From assembly GCF_910592395.1 (NCBI RefSeq), contig NC_088310.1, forward strand, positions 8,565,501 to 8,625,500: a stretch of 60,000 nucleotides of DNA, given 5' to 3'. The stretch comes from Lineus longissimus (Eukaryota; Nemertea; Pilidiophora; Heteronemertea; Lineidae). Under the pieces are notes generated by a model that was not told the DNA's origin, did not search any database, and saw nothing but the letters and a program-made list of their open reading frames with translations. Positions 11,911 through 23,065 of this stretch are shown here, in pieces. How positions within the stretch are numbered: the first letter of the stretch is position 1; the number at the start of each line of letters is the position of its first letter. The translations under genes and the position numbers were made by a program.

Positions 11911-13227
11911 ATTAACTTAGTTTAATTAGGTCCCTCTTAAATGAGCTAATTCATTTCAACTACTGGTGGCAATTTCTCACATGTGTAGAATTAAAATTCA
12001 AATTAGACTTCTCTTTCTGTGCTATGTTCGAAGTCCATTCCCCTTGAACATGAATTGGGTACACTCCAGTTTGGAATAGAGACTTTAAAAAATTGCCACT
12101 GAAAGGTAGAATTGAATACAGCCTAAAGTTCTTGAAAACTAGTTAGTGGTGATTTGTCAGAAAGGTTCTCTCAAATACTTACTCTAGTGTTCCAAGCCAA
12201 CTCTTTTGCATCTTGTATTTAGTTCAGTGTCAGATGAACCGCTTGAAGCCATGTCACCTTAGTATCAGGATTATCATTTTTGAAAATGGTTTTATAAATA
12301 GCCTATCCCGTTGTGATATTTCTACCTTCCCATCTTGAAATCCCTTCATGATAAAATGATCTGGTTAATTTTATCCTGAGTGTCTCAGAAATAAATGGGT
12401 ATATTGTGGAGGAGTAGATAACTTCCTTAGCAAATGCCCAATCTCTGTCATTTTGACTTACTTCTTAAAATGAGGAAATTTCTTCATCAAAGGTGATGTC
12501 AGATTCCATATAGCCTAAAGCGAGAATATGTGTGTTGAAGTGAGTATATCCAATGTATGATGAATAGACATGGAGGAATCAATAGAACTACAGCCTCCTC
12601 CTCTGCTCCATGCTACACCCATGCTAGTCACACGAGATACAAATTAGCCGGCTCACTTCATTCTTTCGCTAAGGATGGGCGAGGAATGGCACATGAAAGG
12701 GCATGTAACAAGATTTCAAATACGGTCTTTTACTCGCTCTACCGAATTAAGATTCGCATTTTGTGTTTCATGTCTGTATCTTTGAGAATTTGGCCGCTTG
12801 AAGTACAAATTTTCCACCACAAGGGACAATTTTTAATGCCATATAATATTATAGTATAACCGCCAACTTTTTATTGGCACTTTTTTTTTTCAGATTTGCA
12901 AATTGATTTGTGAGAGAAAAAAATCAATGTATTTACTACATACTAGTGGTTCTGGTATATAGAAATATGCCATGCCTGGTGCAGTTATGGATGTGAATTT
13001 GTATTGACATAATTATAATTTTTTTGGGCCAATTTCATTTTAAAATTTGAGAGTGATTGGAGTAGGCCATTAATGCAGTCTGGTTACAGCGAAAAAATAA
13101 ACAAGTCTAAGCATTAAAATTCCTGATTTGCTTGCATACTCTCATGATGCTGAATATGGCAAAAAGATTATTTTACTTTCAATAATTTCCTGTCGCATGA
13201 ATGGGAGGCTGGAATTAGCATTATGTC

Positions 13228-13485
13228 GGTGAGGGGAGTGGTCTTTTCGGGACTTTCATGCCGATGTATTGGCATTGTGCCTCGGTATACCTCCTCCACT
13301 GCCAATCAGATCCCCAAAAGTGGGTGCCTGGGTAACTGTCTTACATTTTTGGTTTCCCCCAAGTCTAGCAAAACGTTTACACCAGTAATATCCTTCCTTG
13401 GTGAGGGGAATGGCCTTTTCGGGACATTCATGCGATGTTTTGGCGTTGTGCGTCAGAATACTTCTTCCACTGCGGATGAAGTGAC
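13228..13485. repeat. Diverged direct duplication, about 85 bp, 172 bp apart
   Basis: GGTGAGGGGAGTGGTCTTTT at 13228 recurs as GGTGAGGGGAATGGCCTTTT at 13400. The match continues through CGGGAC-TTCATGC, TTGGC-TTGTGC and CTTCCACTGC. The open frame spanning both copies on the + strand (13223-13639) is explained by this duplication, and I do not regard it as a gene. Confidence 0.7.
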
Positions 13486-13579
13486 ATGGCACAAATTGGG
13501 ACTCACATTACCTCTTGATCATGAGGCTGACGATCTTTCACTGCACTCCCACTGCCCCGCAATAGAAAATCTTTCGGGG

Positions 13580-13829
13580 GTTCACCGTTCTCCACTAGAA
13601 TCAGCTTCTGCAAGGAGCTGGCTCCCAACAGTGTTCTAGGTCAACTCAATGTCATGAAAATTGCATTAGCCAGGGAAATCAGTGGCTCTCCTGCTAATAT
13701 GACAGTTCACCTTCCTCCACTAGACTCCAGCTTGTGCAAGAGGCTGGCTCTCAGCAATGCTCCAGGTCAGCTCAATGTCATGACGATTGCGTTAGCCAGG
13801 GAAATTAGCGGTTCTCTGGTTAATATGTC
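13580..13829. repeat. Tandem duplication, 125-bp unit x 2
   Basis: The units start at GTTC-CC (13580 and 13705) and share CCTCCACTAGA, CTGGCTC-CA, AGGTCA-CTCAATGTCATGA and TTAGCCAGGGAAAT. The two copies are roughly 85% alike by eye. Together with the neighbouring 172-bp duplication this makes 13.2-13.85 kb a repeat-built block. Confidence 0.75.
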
Positions 13830-14278
13830 TGGATGACACTAAGGGGATGTTTGCCACCGTCAGTGGATAACCACATGGAAAACTGCTCTCCCCTGAGAAC
13901 GTCCTGGAATCGGGGCAGTATGAGCCGTGGTCACCAGCTCCAGCCACAACATAAACAGTCAGTCACCCAAACAAAATAAATCACTTACCAGTCTGGCTGG
14001 ACAGATAACAATTCATCTGGCCATTATCACCCTATAACACCACCAAGTGGATCATCACGTATTTGACAAGCAACGATTTAGGACAGATCGGTGGACACAA
14101 TAACACTCAGCAAACACAAGGAGAATGTGATAAAAGTGTTATAGCTCAGTTAGTGGTGAAAGCTATTTCCATGGAAATCATGGAATCTCATCTGCCTTAA
14201 TTCGTGAAAACTTTTTTCTTTTGTTATTTTATGCACCGATTTGAGCTTTAAATGGTTGTTTTAATTAATTGCAATTTC

Positions 14279-14395
14279 CAAGTACCTCTGTCACACAGTG
14301 CACTGAGTGGAGATTGTGTAAAATTGTCCAAAGTTCTAACACTGAAATTGGGCAGTCTAGTGCCCTGCTTTGAGCGCTGACTGGTGAGGCAATGG
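14279..14395 (+). repeat. Dispersed repeat, related to 34627-34756
   Basis: CAAGTACCTCTGTCACA, AACACTGAAATTGGGCAG, CTAGTG-CTGCTTT and GAGCGC recur in the same order in the copy at 34627. The better-preserved copy has CTCTGCCAC/GTGGCAGAG inverted ends, so this is probably a decayed MITE. Confidence 0.5.
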
Positions 14396-14618
14396 GTGAC
14401 TTCGTAGTTGGTGTTAGTGTTAATTTTGTAAAAGTGTTAGGGCTTTTATGCAGCAACAAAGACTATATTTCTTAATGACGCTGCGATCAACACAAACTTA
14501 AGGTGTAAAGCTAAGGGTACACAGCCTTGTTTGTGGAAATGATGCATCCAGGGCTGCTGAAAAACTGTAACACTTTCCCAAAGTTAACACTAACACCAAC
14601 TTTGAAGTCACCCATTGT
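14389..14618. repeat. Inverted repeat with ~65-bp arms
   Basis: The left arm (about 14389-14455: CAATGGGTGACTTC, then AGTTGGTGTTAGTGTTAA and AAAGTGTTA) is matched in reverse complement by the right arm (about 14550-14618: TGTAACACTTT, AGTTAACACTAACACCAACT and GAAGTCACCCATTG). About 95 bases lie between the arms. It is a hairpin-forming relic, possibly a foldback transposon. Confidence 0.7.
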
Positions 14619-14992
14619 GTAGGTTAAGGTTGGACGGCGATCCATGGTACAATAACGCGGACCACTCATCTCTCTTACTAACCTATACCCAAACTCACCC
14701 TTTCCTTGCAAGTCCAGTAGCCTCCCTCTTGTGTGTTGGGTTCAGTATTTGGATGGAATTGTAACTCTTGTAATTTAACAGTAGCTAACTTTTATTTGTA
14801 AAACATATAAACATATAAAAGAATTACAATAATACCAAAAGAAGCAAAGCTATTGGTCAATATGATTCAAAGGGTGTTGTTAGATGGACAGAGCTATATC
14901 TCTACACGCGGTAGAAATCAGCTGCCTGTGACACCTCTGCACAGTTGCGGTTGTTGTGGTCTTTGATTATTGCCACTCCTTTTTGCAGTAAT

Positions 14993-15056
14993 CATTTTGG
15001 CATTGTTGTCCTGCAAGTTATAAACATTTTGGCATTGTTGTCCTGCAAGTTATTAA
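14993..15056 (+). repeat. 32-bp direct duplication just upstream of exon 2
   Basis: CATTTTGGCATTGTTGTCCT followed by GCAAGTTAT occurs twice in tandem, ending 25 bp before the exon 2 acceptor. It therefore occupies the expected branch-point region. A cryptic acceptor-like CCTTTTTGCAG at 14987 precedes it; using it would add an in-frame stop. Confidence 0.8.
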
Positions 15057-15081
15057 CATTGTGAATATTCTTATCTTGCAG

Positions 15082-15243
15082 TACCGATTGAGGCGGTGGC
15101 CTTCCTCTGCGCAGTCGGATTGTTTGTCGCCCTACTGGTGATCTTCTTCCTCTACCTGAACAAGAAACTATGCTTCTCTGAGATTGGGGGTTTCCCGTGT
15201 GTTGACCGACCACCGAAGAAGGATTCGAAAGCGAACAAATTAG
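15082..15243 (+). CDS. SYT14-like: Synaptotagmin-14/16-like, exon 2 (transmembrane segment)
   Basis: Acceptor TTATCTTGCAG, donor TTAG|GTGAGA, 162 nt, phase 1 at both ends. Joined to exon 1 it gives residues 52-105. A single hydrophobic helix (about residues 56-77, AVAFLCAVGLFVALLVIFFL) is followed by YLNKKLCF, SEIGGFP and a basic tail with KKDSKANK. This juxtamembrane signature closely parallels vertebrate SYT14 (VGFLSAVG..., FLYINKKFCF, GGFP), which is why I assign the gene. Synaptotagmin-14 is a membrane-trafficking protein with two C2 domains that lack the usual calcium-binding residues. Here only the N-terminal part lies in the window. Cys-61, Cys-82 and Cys-91 near the membrane could be acylated (inference). 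Exon 2 alone fixes the strand, frame and family of this gene. Confidence 0.88.
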
Positions 15244-16541
15244 GTGAGACAGGTTTGTTTAATTGCATTCCATCTATCGTCATTATTGATATTATGTTAT
15301 TCGTCGTATTGAGGATGTAATCTTGTTGTAGTACTTCTTTCTTGGCAGTTGTCAGGATGTCGTTTGTTGGTGAGTGGGCAAGTGATCAGACCTTGGTTCA
15401 AAAAAAAATCAAAAAATGTTTCAATAATATACATGACTGCCACCTCATCAAAACAACCCAACATCAGCAAACCATTCGTGTCCCACAAATCTTTGAATTG
15501 GAATCATAAGACATTGTTGAAAGACAGGGCTAGAAGTAGAACTGACAGCGAAATTCTGTTAATTTGTGGAGAATGTCACTCTTTCGGGGAAAACGACCCC
15601 CTCTCGAGTCAAACTGGATTTAGTTTTAAAATGTTTTCTCTGTAGTGTGTATCAGTTTTAGGAACATGATGTGCTGTTACTGTGTCTGACCTACTGATAT
15701 TTGCTGAGGTGTTTCATTCTGTGACTTACATGTTTATTTGCCTTGCCGTCAGATCAATAGATAGCTTCAGTTCCTATCATGTATACTCGGCATCTTCTCT
15801 ATGATATTGATTCGATAATGGTAAGGTAATGCCAGTGCTGCTTTTGACATCATAGACCTGGCCAAAAATAGAACAAGTCGAAGAAGATGACTAGAGTGTC
15901 AGGCAATATCAGACTCATCCCATGGGGTTCGAGAAGGTGATTGTGTCAATTAATCCATGTCTCTTGGGTTTGTGCAGCGGCGGGGTTCTGAGCCTGTTGG
16001 TCTGATCACAATGGCCAACCCAAAACACCTGAGGATAGCTTCATATCGTCGGAGTTATCAATAGTGTACCAATGTGTCCAAACCAACCTTACGACGCTGT
16101 TTCCAGTGCTGTGTTTAACTTTTCGTCAAGGGGCTATACGCCCCTCCACCCCTTGGCTTCTAGAATTGAGCAAGTGAAAAATATTTCCCTTGTAGTGCGA
16201 TAAATCTCCATAACCGTCAATAACCATAAAAGACAATTTAGGCCACACTCGTTAAGGAGCATGTTCAGCATATTGCGACATCACTTTCTATTCCGTGAGT
16301 TAACCTGTTGGTCGATTGGCCAGTGGCTGTAGTGTTACCTAGTAATTTTTTGGCTGGCCGAAGCTTGAGACTGTGGCATGAATTAATAATACCAATTCCT
16401 GCTTGCCAACTTCCCATATTTTCCGTATCCAGACTGTTGAAGGGTAGTGTTTCCTAGAAGGTAAGAATGATATATCCAGTCGGTCAGAAGGTTCCAGACT
16501 CCGCCATTATGAAGCTACTTCACAGTGGCCTCCGCAAAAAT

Positions 16542-16583
16542 GTTCAAATTCAATTATAAATTTCAAATATGCAACGGCCTTTG
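16542..16583 (+). mobile_element. 3' fragment of TTAA-flanked MITE family T
   Basis: TTCAAATTCAATTATAAATT, then TCAAATATGCAACGGCCTTT, matches the right end of the family whose complete copies are at 6341, 28885, 29945 and 36235. Only about 40 bp survive. Confidence 0.5.
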
Positions 16584-17139
16584 AGAGTAGTAGGATTTTA
16601 CAAGATTTTGCTTTGTTGCAGCTGTACTGGTATTCATGTTTGTCTGCCAGAATGCACATCACAATATTAACCTTTTTCCTTCTACATATTGAAATAGCAT
16701 TATCAAATTCCTGTAATCCTCTCGATGTTCCATTCAGGAGATGGTCCTACTTCTCTCTGAAGCTAAAAATAGTGGCGCCTTCTGGGATTTGTGATCATTG
16801 ACTCAAATTGAGGCGATTTTTCCCCGACGTATGTGACATGATTAGAAGAGACGCCTTTAGGGAATATTTCATCATATGATATCTTGTTATAACAGCATTG
16901 TTGTCAAAACAACCTTGCTGATGATTTCATAACAGAGGGTCGAATCGGATGACATCGTAGTTTGCGTATTGGTAGAGCTCACATTCTTAATCCTAAATAT
17001 ATGAAAGACAGGGATTTATGTGCGCTTCCCCAGCACTACACACAAACCCCCGAGACATTTCCCCTCACTGGCTGAAATAAGCAAAATGAGATGCACCCTT
17101 TCACAGCAACGCTAGCATCTTGATGTCATCAATGTCAGA

Positions 17140-17718
17140 CTACTGGATCAGCCCCTGCAAATAAGGGTGCATGAAAGCTTCTAACGCCCCACTTAACAAA
17201 AAGCGGACGGTGGGCAAGTGTCTGCCTAGAATGTTTTTATTCGCCAAGTCTAACACTGAATTGGTCCTAATTGTCATCGATCGTTGCCCAGTATTAACTG
17301 TGGCTCTATTGACTGACGGCAGCGGCTGCGATATGACCCCCTTGTGGTCAATGAGCATGCTGATATTACCCGTTTCAGTGAACACGATCGCATTACCGCG
17401 ATTGGGCAAAAGAACAAATTGTACCAATGTGTATGAGCGAAACTGAAATTTACGACTTGCGAACATCGAAGGCAAGCCCCATCATGAATCTGTTTGATCA
17501 TGTATGAAATGGGGTACCGTAGTGGACCGAGATATCTGCTGGGGGGGGGGGCCTCTTGTGTACCTTTTCATGGCTCTTTGGGAGGTTGTTTTTTTCCAGA
17601 ATAGTAACAAACGGGGTGAACCGACGACAGCAAAATTGATCACGTCTCTCACGATCCGTACCAGTGTCGTGACGCCTTTCCTGGCTCTGTTAGCTGATTG
17701 CTGTGAAATGTCCTGCAT
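17140..17718 (-). pseudogene. Coding-like patch, possibly a decayed transposase
   Basis: Two minus-strand frames follow each other: 17718-17482 (containing VTTLVRIVRDVINFAVVGSP) and 17475-17140 (containing NRGNAIVFTETGNISMLIDH). The patch is richer in CpG and more protein-like than its surroundings. The segment VRIVRDVINFAV-GSPR resembles the region before the conserved LCPTRW motif in hAT-like transposases with a DUF4371-type domain, but that motif itself is not visible. An 11-base G run at 17541-17551 lies in the first frame and could mark a frameshift, real or technical. No splice sites, start or stop arrangement support a working gene. I treat it as a relic of uncertain identity. Confidence 0.25.
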
Positions 17719-18962
17719 TTGAAATTAACAACAGACGTCAATATGTTGTTTACTACGAGTTTTAGTGGTATCTTTTGTAACCATCTGGTTATCGTTCTCT
17801 GCTAAGACCATCATTTGGGTTGACTAGCTTGGTAGGCTCCTGGATCTTTATTCAGTTCAAATCGGTGAGAATCCAGATTTGTTCACCTGGATGTATTCAC
17901 GCTGCAATGCATAAAAAAACAGTACTGTTCACACCCCTGGGAAAAGTGTATAACTACATTTTAATGCCGATAGCAATAAATTTCAAATTAATTCATAACT
18001 TGACTAAATTACAATGATATTGCTTTATTACCATACAGGCCTTCATAACGTTTTTTAAAAAACCTTATGAGTCAATAACCATTTACAATTGTTTACGAAT
18101 GCTATTTAAAGGTCAGGTCATAAAATCTAATGTCGGTCAGATATCAAGAAACCTGACTGTGATCTTCAGAAGTACATCATTGATTGATATGAACAAGCTT
18201 AACATATTGCTTATAACATCTTGACCTAGTTTCCATGGTCAGAAAGGTCAATTTCTCTAATTTCACCGAAGGTGGCACGCCTATTGGGTATCTGTACACC
18301 TTGACCACATTTTGTTATAACTAACTGTCAATTTAACCTTCATGTCTCAATTCATCTCAGGTTCTCATTTCAATCATTCTCAGGTGAGCACAATGTCCCC
18401 AGGACATTTCATTCCTTTCACCAAAAAACCTCGATGGGTGCATACTTGTGTCAGGTGAAAAAAGGGGAGAACCATGTTGGCAACGTTGTATATCTTAATC
18501 TGACCTGGCTCCTGTCTATAGTCTCCCTTTAAAAGATGGTGGTATCAGTCTATCTCTGAGACCACCTGAGAAAATACTGGGAATGGCTGGCATCTTTGAT
18601 TGAGCACCGGTATCTTAGATGGATGATGACAGCCAATCATGTTCAATACGCATTTTCTCAAGATTGATTGCACCGCTACTGAGAGCCTTTCTTCAACGGT
18701 AGCCATGTTACTGTGTCTTGGAACAGATTAATGTCGCAAAGGAGGTATCAGGTTGTGATAGCGATAACTATTACGTTTTGGCCGTCCAATAGCTGTAGCA
18801 AACTTGGTTACAAGTGCAAACCATTAAGAAATGAAAACCCCGTTCATGACAAAACAGATTGAATAAATTAATAGTGACAGCAAATTACTAATGATAGCAA
18901 ACTTGGCTACAAGAGCAAAAAAGTGTCATCGATAACCATTAAGAAAAGAAGACCCTGTTCAA

Positions 18963-19161
18963 GACTTCTTCATCTTCTTCTTCATCATTCAATCTGTCTA
19001 AAACTGTGGCGGAGATAAAGTAGCTTGTCGTTTCGAGGTCATGCTGGGTTCCCCTCAGTTTTACCTCGACATTGGTGTGTGCGAGCCAGAGGTTTTGTCG
19101 CAATTCCTGGTGCAGCGGACAGTCTTGTAGGATGTGCACTGGTGTCTCTACTGCTGTCTGG
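18963..19161 (-). mobile_element. Retroelement fragment with target-site duplication
   Basis: CCCTGTTCA occurs at 18954-18962 and again at 19162-19170, exactly flanking a 199-bp insert. On the minus strand the insert encodes a frame with VHILQDCPLHQELRQNLW and VKLRGTQHDLETTSYFIS, ending in an acidic Asp/Glu stretch. The H-x-LQ-x-CP...R pattern is the Cys/His-type tail found after RNase H or at the C terminus of jockey-type non-LTR elements. The insert is therefore a heavily 5'-truncated retroelement, with a GAAGAT-rich 3' end adjoining 18963. It interrupts the second copy of a local duplication (CAAACTTGG-TACAAG...CGTTCATGACAAAAC, first copy at about 18798-18867), which let me recognise the pre-insertion sequence. 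Confidence 0.7.
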
Positions 19162-19276
19162 CCCTGTTCATGACAAAACGGATTGAATAAAGCCTACAGA
19201 TTTTACAGAGTTAAATTGTCAAATTTTCTAAAATTTTCTTACAACTAACTCCACATTGTAATTTCTTCGTCAATAG

Positions 19277-19309
19277 ACCGTCCAAAGCATCCGCTGGCAA
19301 ACTTAGAAG
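19277..19309 (+). CDS. SYT14-like: Candidate 33-nt cassette microexon of the Syt14-like gene
   Basis: TTCTTCGTCAATAG| precedes 33 nt that end AGAAG|GTAAAG. It is phase 1 at both ends and divisible by three, so it can be included or skipped without changing the frame. Inclusion after exon 2 would read L-D-RPKHPLANLE-G and then continue into the acidic exon. The pyrimidine tract is only moderate and I know no conserved counterpart, so this is a prediction from splice sites and phase alone. Microexons are common in neuronal membrane-trafficking genes (general knowledge), which makes it plausible. Confidence 0.4.
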
Positions 19310-20094
19310 GTAAAGTATGGATAACTTTGATGTGATGGGCCATAATTGCTTCTAAAATCGGTTGCAGGAATGTATTCTAATTCATATTGTTGAGGATGTT
19401 TCATACAATTTTATGGGTGCCTCACACCATCAGCTATAAAAGCAGTATTCCCTCTTGGTTTCATGACTTTCTTTATGCTTTTTGAAGGGCCTATGCCATT
19501 TATCACATTAAGAAACCTTGCCTTTAGGTGTTAATTTCAGGTGTATAAATCGGTTCACTCCTTTTGATTGATACTCCGATCATTTCATACCGCTCTCTCC
19601 AATTGTACCGGATTTCACAAGACAACAACCCTGTACTTCATCAAACAGATCATATTTTCAAAAGTATCCAGTGATGAAAATTTCCTACGCTATAAATGTC
19701 AGCTTTAAGTGATGAGAGTATTTTTCATAGATTTAGTTTGAAAAAAACCAAGCTTCTAACGCCACATCAATAAATTGGAAAATCATGAAAAAATATAAAT
19801 AGATATCCAGGGTTTGTTTGTTCGTATAAACAAGTATCACGCACCAACATCATGGTTTGTGATATGTGGCCTTGGGGATCTTATTCTCGGCTAATATCAT
19901 ATCATATCATTAACGGTGTCGTAACCCTATTGGATTTTCGCCGGAGGTATGGGGCCCACTCTAGGCTACTGTCAACCTATGTGGGATCTTTTACTTGTCC
20001 TGGCATAGACACTCAGGTACAAGGTACCACAGCTTTTATAGTCTCAGCCGACAGACCCTCAAGTATTTCATACGTTCGTGTTGTGAAGAGCCAG

Positions 20095-20222
20095 GAATTT
20101 TAGTTCCTTGAAAGCCGCGCCAGTTCATCCAGAAATACAATCCTGGGTTCTCCCCGGGATCGAACCCGGGGCCTTTTGCGTGGTAGCCAGCAGTGTTAAC
20201 CAAGGCTATGAGGCTCTTGATC
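20095..20222 (-). mobile_element. tRNA-derived SINE
   Basis: On the minus strand, an A-box-like TAGCCTTGGTTAACACTG (starting at 20208) is followed 40 bases on by a B box GGTTCGATCCC. The B box sits in a perfect T-arm hairpin, CCCCGG-GTTCGAT-CCGGGG. The rest of a tRNA cloverleaf is not formed, and the tail continues with unrelated sequence toward 20095. A SINE head of tRNA origin fits better than a functional tRNA. Confidence 0.6.
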
Positions 20223-20229
20223 ACAATAT

Positions 20230-22240
20230 GAGGGACCTGAGATACTTGATGAAAACACCTTCTTGTGTCTGTATTAAACATAACAATGAGGAAAGTTTGC
20301 CAGGAGGAAGGTTATCCTACTGAAGGTCAGTTATACATCTACTGTAACCCCTTTATTATTGCGAGAGGAACAATTGTGAACTTTATGTTCAACTTTATGT
20401 TTTTGTCAATGAAAATGCCATTTGTGGCACAAAAAAAGGGTATGATAGTGGCTTTTTTCGCACCATGTATCAATGATAAATCCACTCGCAGAAATAAAGT
20501 TAGCAAAATCAAACAAGAATGTAGGGTCGCAAATAAATATAAAGGGTTGTAAATTGCATGAAGAGCCCTGATTGTCTTGAAAGAGAGTTCACCCGAAATT
20601 CATTCCATTTGTCGCCAATTAACTAAGTATCTCTTCACTCCGAACTTGCTATGAAACCTGTGCTGCCACCTCTTAGATATCCAAGCAACCACAGAACTGA
20701 CTTCTAGTACGTCCGTCTGTGTCGATCAATATTCTGGTTATTTCAGCTCTATACAGATGGCAGTCGTGTACATTTCATGACATGATTTGCTTGCTGTATT
20801 TGGCCGTTAGGAAGATTATTACATATTTTTAAACCAGATAGGAATTGTCTTCATGTAACTTCATTTTGTGCTCATTAAAAGTTTTGTTCAATAAACCTTT
20901 CGGCGAAGACGGGTTTTAAAGCATCAATGGTATAGACTTTGTTTGTTAAACATGTTAAAGACCTTGTTTTGGGTTGTTGTCATGAAATTGGTTCATCAAA
21001 CAGCCATCATAAACCATGCAATATAGTACTTGACTCTTGGTGGACTTGTGGGTTATTCATGGCATTTCAAGCGTGTTTAAACACGCACATCATAAATAAA
21101 TAATTGATAACCTCTTGAGACTTTAATTGACTTATTTTAGTTTTCACAGGTAAAGTTCTATCATCAATGTTGATCCAATTTTCATCTGTACACTACAAGA
21201 CTTTATCGGGAAATAATTTGATCATTGCTGATCATAAATGTCATCCAAAAGTGTTCAAATTTATTCAATTTTTTCCTCATGACATATAATCGGTTGGGTT
21301 AAATATGTATTATGTCTGGTTGGCATCATGCAGCTATGGCTCTCTGAAAACTTGCACAGGTCAAAGAGACAATCAATAAAAACTTCCACACCCAGTTCAA
21401 CCCAAAAACATCTGTCTTCATAGAACAATGTATTGATCACAGGCCATTTCAATTGTATTACCATTGAAATCAAAATCAATTTGAAACGCTGGTAATGACG
21501 TCAGAAGGTGTGTTTAAGGAAATGATACTTATCATTTTCAAATAAAGTTAACATTTGTGGTTACAAGTGGTGTATTTTCACTTATTGATGTGATTGAAGG
21601 TTAGAATGTTTTATATAGTGATCTCTGGACGCTCTTACATGAAGTGACCCTACGGCGTCTGGAGAGAATGCTTCGCTTTCGATCAGTGCACTTGGGGTGA
21701 TGGGTATGAAAAATGATGCATTTCATTATAGGGATATTAGTAGCTGTTTCCCTCTGAACCGGGTATGTAAATACCAAACGAAAGTCCCAAAGGTGTTTGC
21801 CAGCATTGCATGTCACGCTACATCCATCCACAAAACATATTTGTTATGCTGTTGGAAGCTATATTAGTGATGAATAGTATCAATGGTAGGGTTCCATTGC
21901 ATGAACACTGCAATTTTCCTTCCCATTTCATGCGTAGTTATCGCTAAATGTTTCGGATGACACATACTGTGAGAGTTGGAATATGTTGTTATAGCAATAT
22001 AATGCATTTCTGTTTATGGGAATGACCTTTTTGCAATAAGTGGAAGTGGTGAACTTTCGACGTATTTTATCAATACGCACACGCTGTATAGATGCTATTA
22101 AGCCGCTCTTGGTCCGTCTGTCTCACATGACACGTATTACACGTTAAATAGGTCCTTTGTAAAGGGGCCCTTCATCTGGCTTAATAGGGCCTACACAGTA
22201 TTTTGTGAATCAGTGAGGCGTACAAATTAGATAGTTTTAC
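20230..22240. other. Intronic DNA, nothing recognised
   Basis: The stretch is AT-rich with short unsupported frames on both strands. I see no repeat family member, splice-site pair with coding potential, or RNA gene in it. Confidence 0.5.
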
Positions 22241-22248
22241 TTGTTATA

Positions 22249-22426
22249 CAGTAGAACCTCTCTAATAAGGACTCCCTGGGGACTGAGAAGTTCTGTCCTT
22301 AATAGAGAGGTGTCCTGATTAGAGAGGTCAAATTGTATGGAAACAACAAATTTGGGACCAAAACTAGTGTCCTCAGTAGAGAGGTTTTGCTTAATAGAGA
22401 GGTGTCTGCTAAGGGATGTTCTATTG
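22249..22426 (-). mobile_element. pogo/Tigger-like MITE, family P, copy 2 (inverted)
   Basis: It lies between TA (22247-22248) and TA (22427-22428). Its ends are CAGTAGAACCTCTCTAATAA and, inverted, a CAATAGAACATCCCTTAGC form. The interior AATTTGGGACCAAAACTAGT is the reverse complement of the TAGTTTTGGTCCCAAATT block of the + copies. Confidence 0.75.
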
Positions 22427-23065
22427 TATGTACAAGTCATCCTGAAAAAATAATAGACTTGGATCAGTGTATTCCTCCGGCAGTGTTACGTCACCTGACC
22501 AGAAGCTCATTGGGCAAAACACCATGGAAGGTTTTTCAAAAGCTCAACAGAGGTAATTTTTATGAGTGTAGTTTAATTGGTGCAACGTGATTTGGAGGCT
22601 ACAAAAGCCACGGCAACAGGATCACCCTGATGTTTCGATGACCATGCTATTTGCGGTTAGATATTCATTCACTAGATGTCTCTTGTAACAAATAAGTATT
22701 GCGCTGTACGGACCACTCAGATGCCCATTTGGATGACGATTCCTTAGCAGTCAGACCTGGTAAAATAAATTGGCTGAAAAATTGATCAACTGTACCCAAT
22801 TAATCAGATTGATTTTTTCCACCAAAAGGGCATTGTGTCCTGTGGCGTTGTGCAGCACGTTCTCTCTCATGACTTTGTGAAAATAATGAGCAAGAATGTC
22901 TCGTGATTTTTTTTGTTAAGCCAATAAAGGTTTTTTGTTTGCTATCGTAAGGCAAATGAAAAGGCATGTCGACGTAAAGAGACTTTGACATGCAATGTTC
23001 ATTTATATAGTTTCATTCAAGAGCTTTTCAGGGTATTCAGAGAAAATAGTGTTCGCATCAAATGG

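Larger units (their letters stand above)
10003..15081 (+). other. Intron 1 of the Syt14-like gene
   Basis: It runs from GTGAGT at 10003 to TTATCTTGCAG at 15081. It contains the minisatellite (10739-11910), the tandem duplications at 13.2-13.8 kb and the inverted repeat at 14.3-14.6 kb. The stretches 10010-10735, 11915-13220 and 13835-14275 hold only AT-rich sequence with short frames. An acceptor-like CTTTTCAG near 10250 is followed by an in-frame stop in phase 1, so I do not call an exon there. Confidence 0.65.
15244..19276 (+). other. Intron 2 of the Syt14-like gene
   Basis: It runs from GTGAGA at 15244 to the candidate microexon acceptor at 19276. Apart from the MITE fragment at 16542, the coding-like patch at 17.1-17.7 kb and the retroelement insertion at 18.96 kb, the stretches 15250-16540, 16590-17130 and 17725-18780 show nothing I recognise. 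If the microexon is not used, this intron simply continues to 58941. Confidence 0.5.

Noticed and set aside
13223-13639. A 138-codon + strand frame
   Set aside because: It is built of two copies of a diverged 172-bp duplication and runs into a 125-bp duplication; the two copies are not similar at protein level beyond what the DNA repeat explains.
16940-16985. GGGTCGAATC and TTGGTAGAGCTCA, reminiscent of tRNA B and A boxes
   Set aside because: The boxes are in the wrong order on either strand for a tRNA or SINE head.
20100-20222. A tRNA gene (good T-arm hairpin with GGTTCGATCCC)
   Set aside because: The acceptor and anticodon stems do not form; A/B boxes with an unrelated tail indicate a SINE.
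22424-22556. Possible exon ending AACAGAG|GTAATT with a protein-like stretch (CIPPAVLRHLTRSSLGKTPW)
   Set aside because: The frame opens inside a MITE, has no acceptor of its own and matches no family I know.
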